Part shown: one piece after another, positions 3,349-5,000 of the stretch
Numbering within the stretch: position 1 is the first letter of the stretch
How the letters are laid out: each line of letters opens with the position of its first letter
NCBI GenBank assembly: GCA_050115015.1
Contig: JASFRI010000322.1
Location: 1 to 5,000, forward strand
Length of the DNA: 5,000 nucleotides
Reading direction: 5' to 3'
From: JASFRI01 sp050115015
Lineage (GTDB): Bacteria; Acidobacteriota; Polarisedimenticolia; CBDVAL01
Made by a program: the position numbers and the translations under genes
Notes under the pieces: model-generated
Seen by the model: the letters and a program-made list of their open reading frames with translations, nothing else
Databases searched by the model: none
What the model was told of the DNA's origin: nothing

Positions 3349-5000
3349 ATGTCCGTTGTGCCCACGACTCAGTCAAAGGACCGGATCAACTTCTCGAAGA
3401 TCCATGTTCCCGTGGATCTTCCCAATCTCATCGAGGTCCAGAGGCGCTCGTACGAGCGGTTCCTGCAGATGAACGTGATTCCCGCGGAGCGGGAGGACAC
3501 GGGCCTGCAGGGCGTCTTCAAGTCCATCTTCCCGATCACGGACTTCCGGGACACCTGCTCCCTGGAGTTCGTCGATTACTCCATCGGAAACTGGGAGTGC
3601 AAGTGCGGGAAGCTCGAGGGGATCGAGAAGCTCCGGACGACATGTGACACCTGCGGTAAGAAGATCTACGTCGAGAACCCCAAGTCCCTCAGCGTGGTCT
3701 GCTCGGACTGCGGCCAGGTGACCCGGCACGCCGTGCCCACCTGCGAGAGCTGCGGCGACCCCGTCCAGCTGAACCTGCGTTACGAGGTCAACGAGTGCCA
3801 GGAGCGGGGAATGACGTACAACGTCCCGCTCAAGGTGACCATCCGACTCGTGGTGTGGGACAAGGACCCGGATACCGGAACGCGGAGCATCCACGACATC
3901 AAGGAGCAGGAAGTCTACTTCGGTGAGATCCCGCTCCTCACCGAGAACGGCACCTTCATCATCAATGGCACCGAGAGGGTCATCGTCAGCCAGCTCCACC
4001 GGTCTCCGGGGGTGTTCTTCCAGGCGAACGAGCAGCGAACGGTCTACATGGCCAAGATCATCCCCTATCGCGGCTCGTGGGTGGAGTTCGAGTACGACCA
4101 GAAGAACATCCTCTACGTCCGGATCGACCGCAAGCGGCGGTTTCCCGGCACCGTCTTCCTCCGCGCCCTCGGCCTGACGACGAACGAGGAGATCCTCTCC
4201 CGGTTCTACGACGTGGAGGAGATTCGCCTGGACGGCAAGAAGGCGGTCTGGAAGGTCTCCAAGGGCCTCCTCGGGCGGAAGGTCAAGGGCGAGGTCCTGC
4301 ACCCGAAGACCGGGGAGCCGATCCTCCGGGGCCGGAAGATCCGCAAGGCGGCCCTGCGGCAGCTCGTCGAGGCGGGAGTGAAGGAGGTTCCCGTGGATCT
4401 CGCGGAGATCAGCGAAGGGGCGATCACCGCGGAGGATATCATCGACCTCGGCACCGGCGAGGTCCTCCTGGAGACGAACGAGCACCTCACCCCGGCCATC
4501 CTGGAGGACGCGATCTCGCGCGGCGTGGAGAGCTTCCGGCTCGTCTTCCCGGACAGCGACGACGTGGGCCCCCTCATCACCGAGACCCTTCGGGCGGACG
4601 CGGTGCGCAACCCGGACGACGCGCTGGTGGAGATCTACCGCAAGCTGCGACCCGGGGATCCGCCGACCGTGGACTCGAGCAAGGCGCTCTTCGAGGGCAT
4701 GTTCTTCGATTCCCGGCGGTACGACTTCTCGCGGGTCGGACGGCTGAAGTTCAACACCAAGCTCGGGCTCGAGGGAAGCCTCGACGACCGGGTGCTGGCT
4801 CCCGAGGACTTCTACCGGGTCGTGGATTACCTGCTCAAGCTGCGCCGCGGCATCGGCGATCTGGACGACATCGACCATCTCGGCAATCGACGCGTCCGCT
4901 CGGTGGGCGAGCTGCTGGAGAACCAGTTCCGGATCGGCCTGGTTCGCATGGAACGGGCGATCAAGGAGAAGATGTCGGTCTACCAGGAGATGACCACCGC
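3349..5000 (+). CDS. rpoB: DNA-directed RNA polymerase subunit beta (partial, 3' end beyond window)
   Basis: The first 550 codons are present, of a family usually 1,150-1,400 residues long. Beta forms one pincer of RNA polymerase and part of the catalytic centre. Start ATG 3349 has AGGAG 10 bases upstream. Landmarks are FKSIFPITDF (57-66), the conserved ECQERGMTYNVPLKV (149-163), EIPLLTENGTFIINGTERVI (193-212), SQLHRSPGVFF (214-224, the N-terminal rifampicin-contact area), IIPYRGSW (237-244), and DDIDHLGNRRVRSVGELLEN (506-525). Residues about 288-405 match the SI1-type insertion of E. coli beta, including RKIRKAALRQL and EDIIDLGTGEV. The main rifampicin cluster and the catalytic regions lie beyond the edge. 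Oddity: about 60 extra residues (81-141) with eight paired cysteines interrupt the region aligned to E. coli residues 76-80. No frameshift is visible. Confidence 0.97.
   Translation, partial: MSVVPTTQSKDRINFSKIHVPVDLPNLIEVQRRSYERFLQMNVIPAEREDTGLQGVFKSIFPITDFRDTCSLEFVDYSIGNWECKCGKLEGIEKLRTTCDTCGKKIYVENPKSLSVVCSDCGQVTRHAVPTCESCGDPVQLNLRYEVNECQERGMTYNVPLKVTIRLVVWDKDPDTGTRSIHDIKEQEVYFGEIPLLTENGTFIINGTERVIVSQLHRSPGVFFQANEQRTVYMAKIIPYRGSWVEFEYDQKNILYVRIDRKRRFPGTVFLRALGLTTNEEILSRFYDVEEIRLDGKKAVWKVSKGLLGRKVKGEVLHPKTGEPILRGRKIRKAALRQLVEAGVKEVPVDLAEISEGAITAEDIIDLGTGEVLLETNEHLTPAILEDAISRGVESFRLVFPDSDDVGPLITETLRADAVRNPDDALVEIYRKLRPGDPPTVDSSKALFEGMFFDSRRYDFSRVGRLKFNTKLGLEGSLDDRVLAPEDFYRVVDYLLKLRRGIGDLDDIDHLGNRRVRSVGELLENQFRIGLVRMERAIKEKMSVYQEMTT
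3589..3771 (+). other. Cysteine-rich, probable double zinc-ribbon insertion inside RpoB
   Basis: This covers codons 81-141 of rpoB, in frame. In E. coli beta, YRLGEPVFDVQECQIRG is continuous. Here YSIG (77-80) and LRYEVNECQERG (143-154) flank the extra segment. Cysteines are C84-x-C86, C99-xx-C102, C118-xx-C121 and C132-xx-C135, each pair except the first in a CxxC knuckle, mostly followed by glycine. This fits two four-cysteine zinc sites, 84/86/99/102 and 118/121/132/135. The first module, with WECKCGK and CDTCG and 12 residues between C86 and C99, resembles the beta' (RpoC) zinc-binding domain. Zinc binding and function are inferred. The insert lies in the N-terminal part of beta, near the beta1/protrusion region, and is probably surface-exposed. 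Confidence 0.8.

Noticed and set aside
1280..3365. Overlapping minus-strand open frames of 240-453 codons across rplA, rplJ and rplL
   Set aside because: They run across several clear ribosomal protein genes and the spacers between them. Their translations are arginine-, proline- and histidine-rich without family motifs, typical of GC-rich shadow frames.
3373..4878. 501-codon open frame on the minus strand opposite rpoB
   Set aside because: It is an antisense shadow of rpoB caused by high GC content. The protein is a low-complexity mix rich in leucine, valine, arginine and acidic residues, with no recognisable domain, while the plus strand is unmistakable RpoB.
1..5000. A novel defence or mobile system
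   Set aside because: All sequence is accounted for by conserved housekeeping genes in their usual order, with no cargo gene, transposase, integrase or direct-repeat array.

Overview
This window is a single, densely packed, plus-strand housekeeping operon for translation and transcription. The order is tuf (3' end), rpmG, secE, nusG, rplK, rplA, rplJ, rplL, rpoB (5' part). All nine genes are recognised from conserved protein sequence. No mobile element, CRISPR array, tRNA or rRNA was found. The DNA is clearly GC-rich, with third codon positions dominated by G and C. As a result, long open frames also appear on the minus strand and in shifted plus frames, but these are shadows of the real genes.

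The organism is a bacterium. The gene order is the classic bacterial one. SecE is the short one-membrane-segment form, L33 is the four-cysteine (C+) form, and RpoB carries the SI1-type insertion known from E. coli and its relatives. High GC plus these traits fit lineages such as Acidobacteriota, Methylomirabilota/Rokubacteria or the former Deltaproteobacteria. The phylum cannot be fixed from the sequence alone and this placement is low confidence.

Layout: 1-98 is the end of EF-Tu, followed 8 bases later by L33 (107-256). A 61-base spacer with two small hairpins leads to secE (318-521) and nusG (539-1069). Then come L11 (1086-1511), L1 (1541-2245) and L10 (2262-2789) with very short gaps. A 90-base spacer with hairpins precedes L7/L12 (2880-3263). 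An 85-base spacer with two GC-rich hairpins precedes rpoB (3349 to the window edge). The gaps before rplK and rplJ, where E. coli has L1- and L10-binding mRNA leaders, are only 16 bases each. The larger spacers instead flank rplL.

The genes supply EF-Tu, large-subunit ribosomal proteins (L33, and the L11/L1/L10/L12 stalk and stalk-base group), an essential Sec translocon subunit, the elongation factor NusG and the RNA polymerase beta subunit. Linked expression of the translation and transcription machinery is the usual rationale for this cluster.

The most unusual element is in RpoB: an approximately 60-residue insertion (residues about 81-141, bases 3589-3771) with eight cysteines in four pairs, suggesting two zinc-binding modules. 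The first has the pattern CxC-x12-CxxC, with ECxCGK and CxxCG context. As remembered, this is the same spacing and flanking sequence as the N-terminal zinc-binding domain of the beta' subunit, RpoC.
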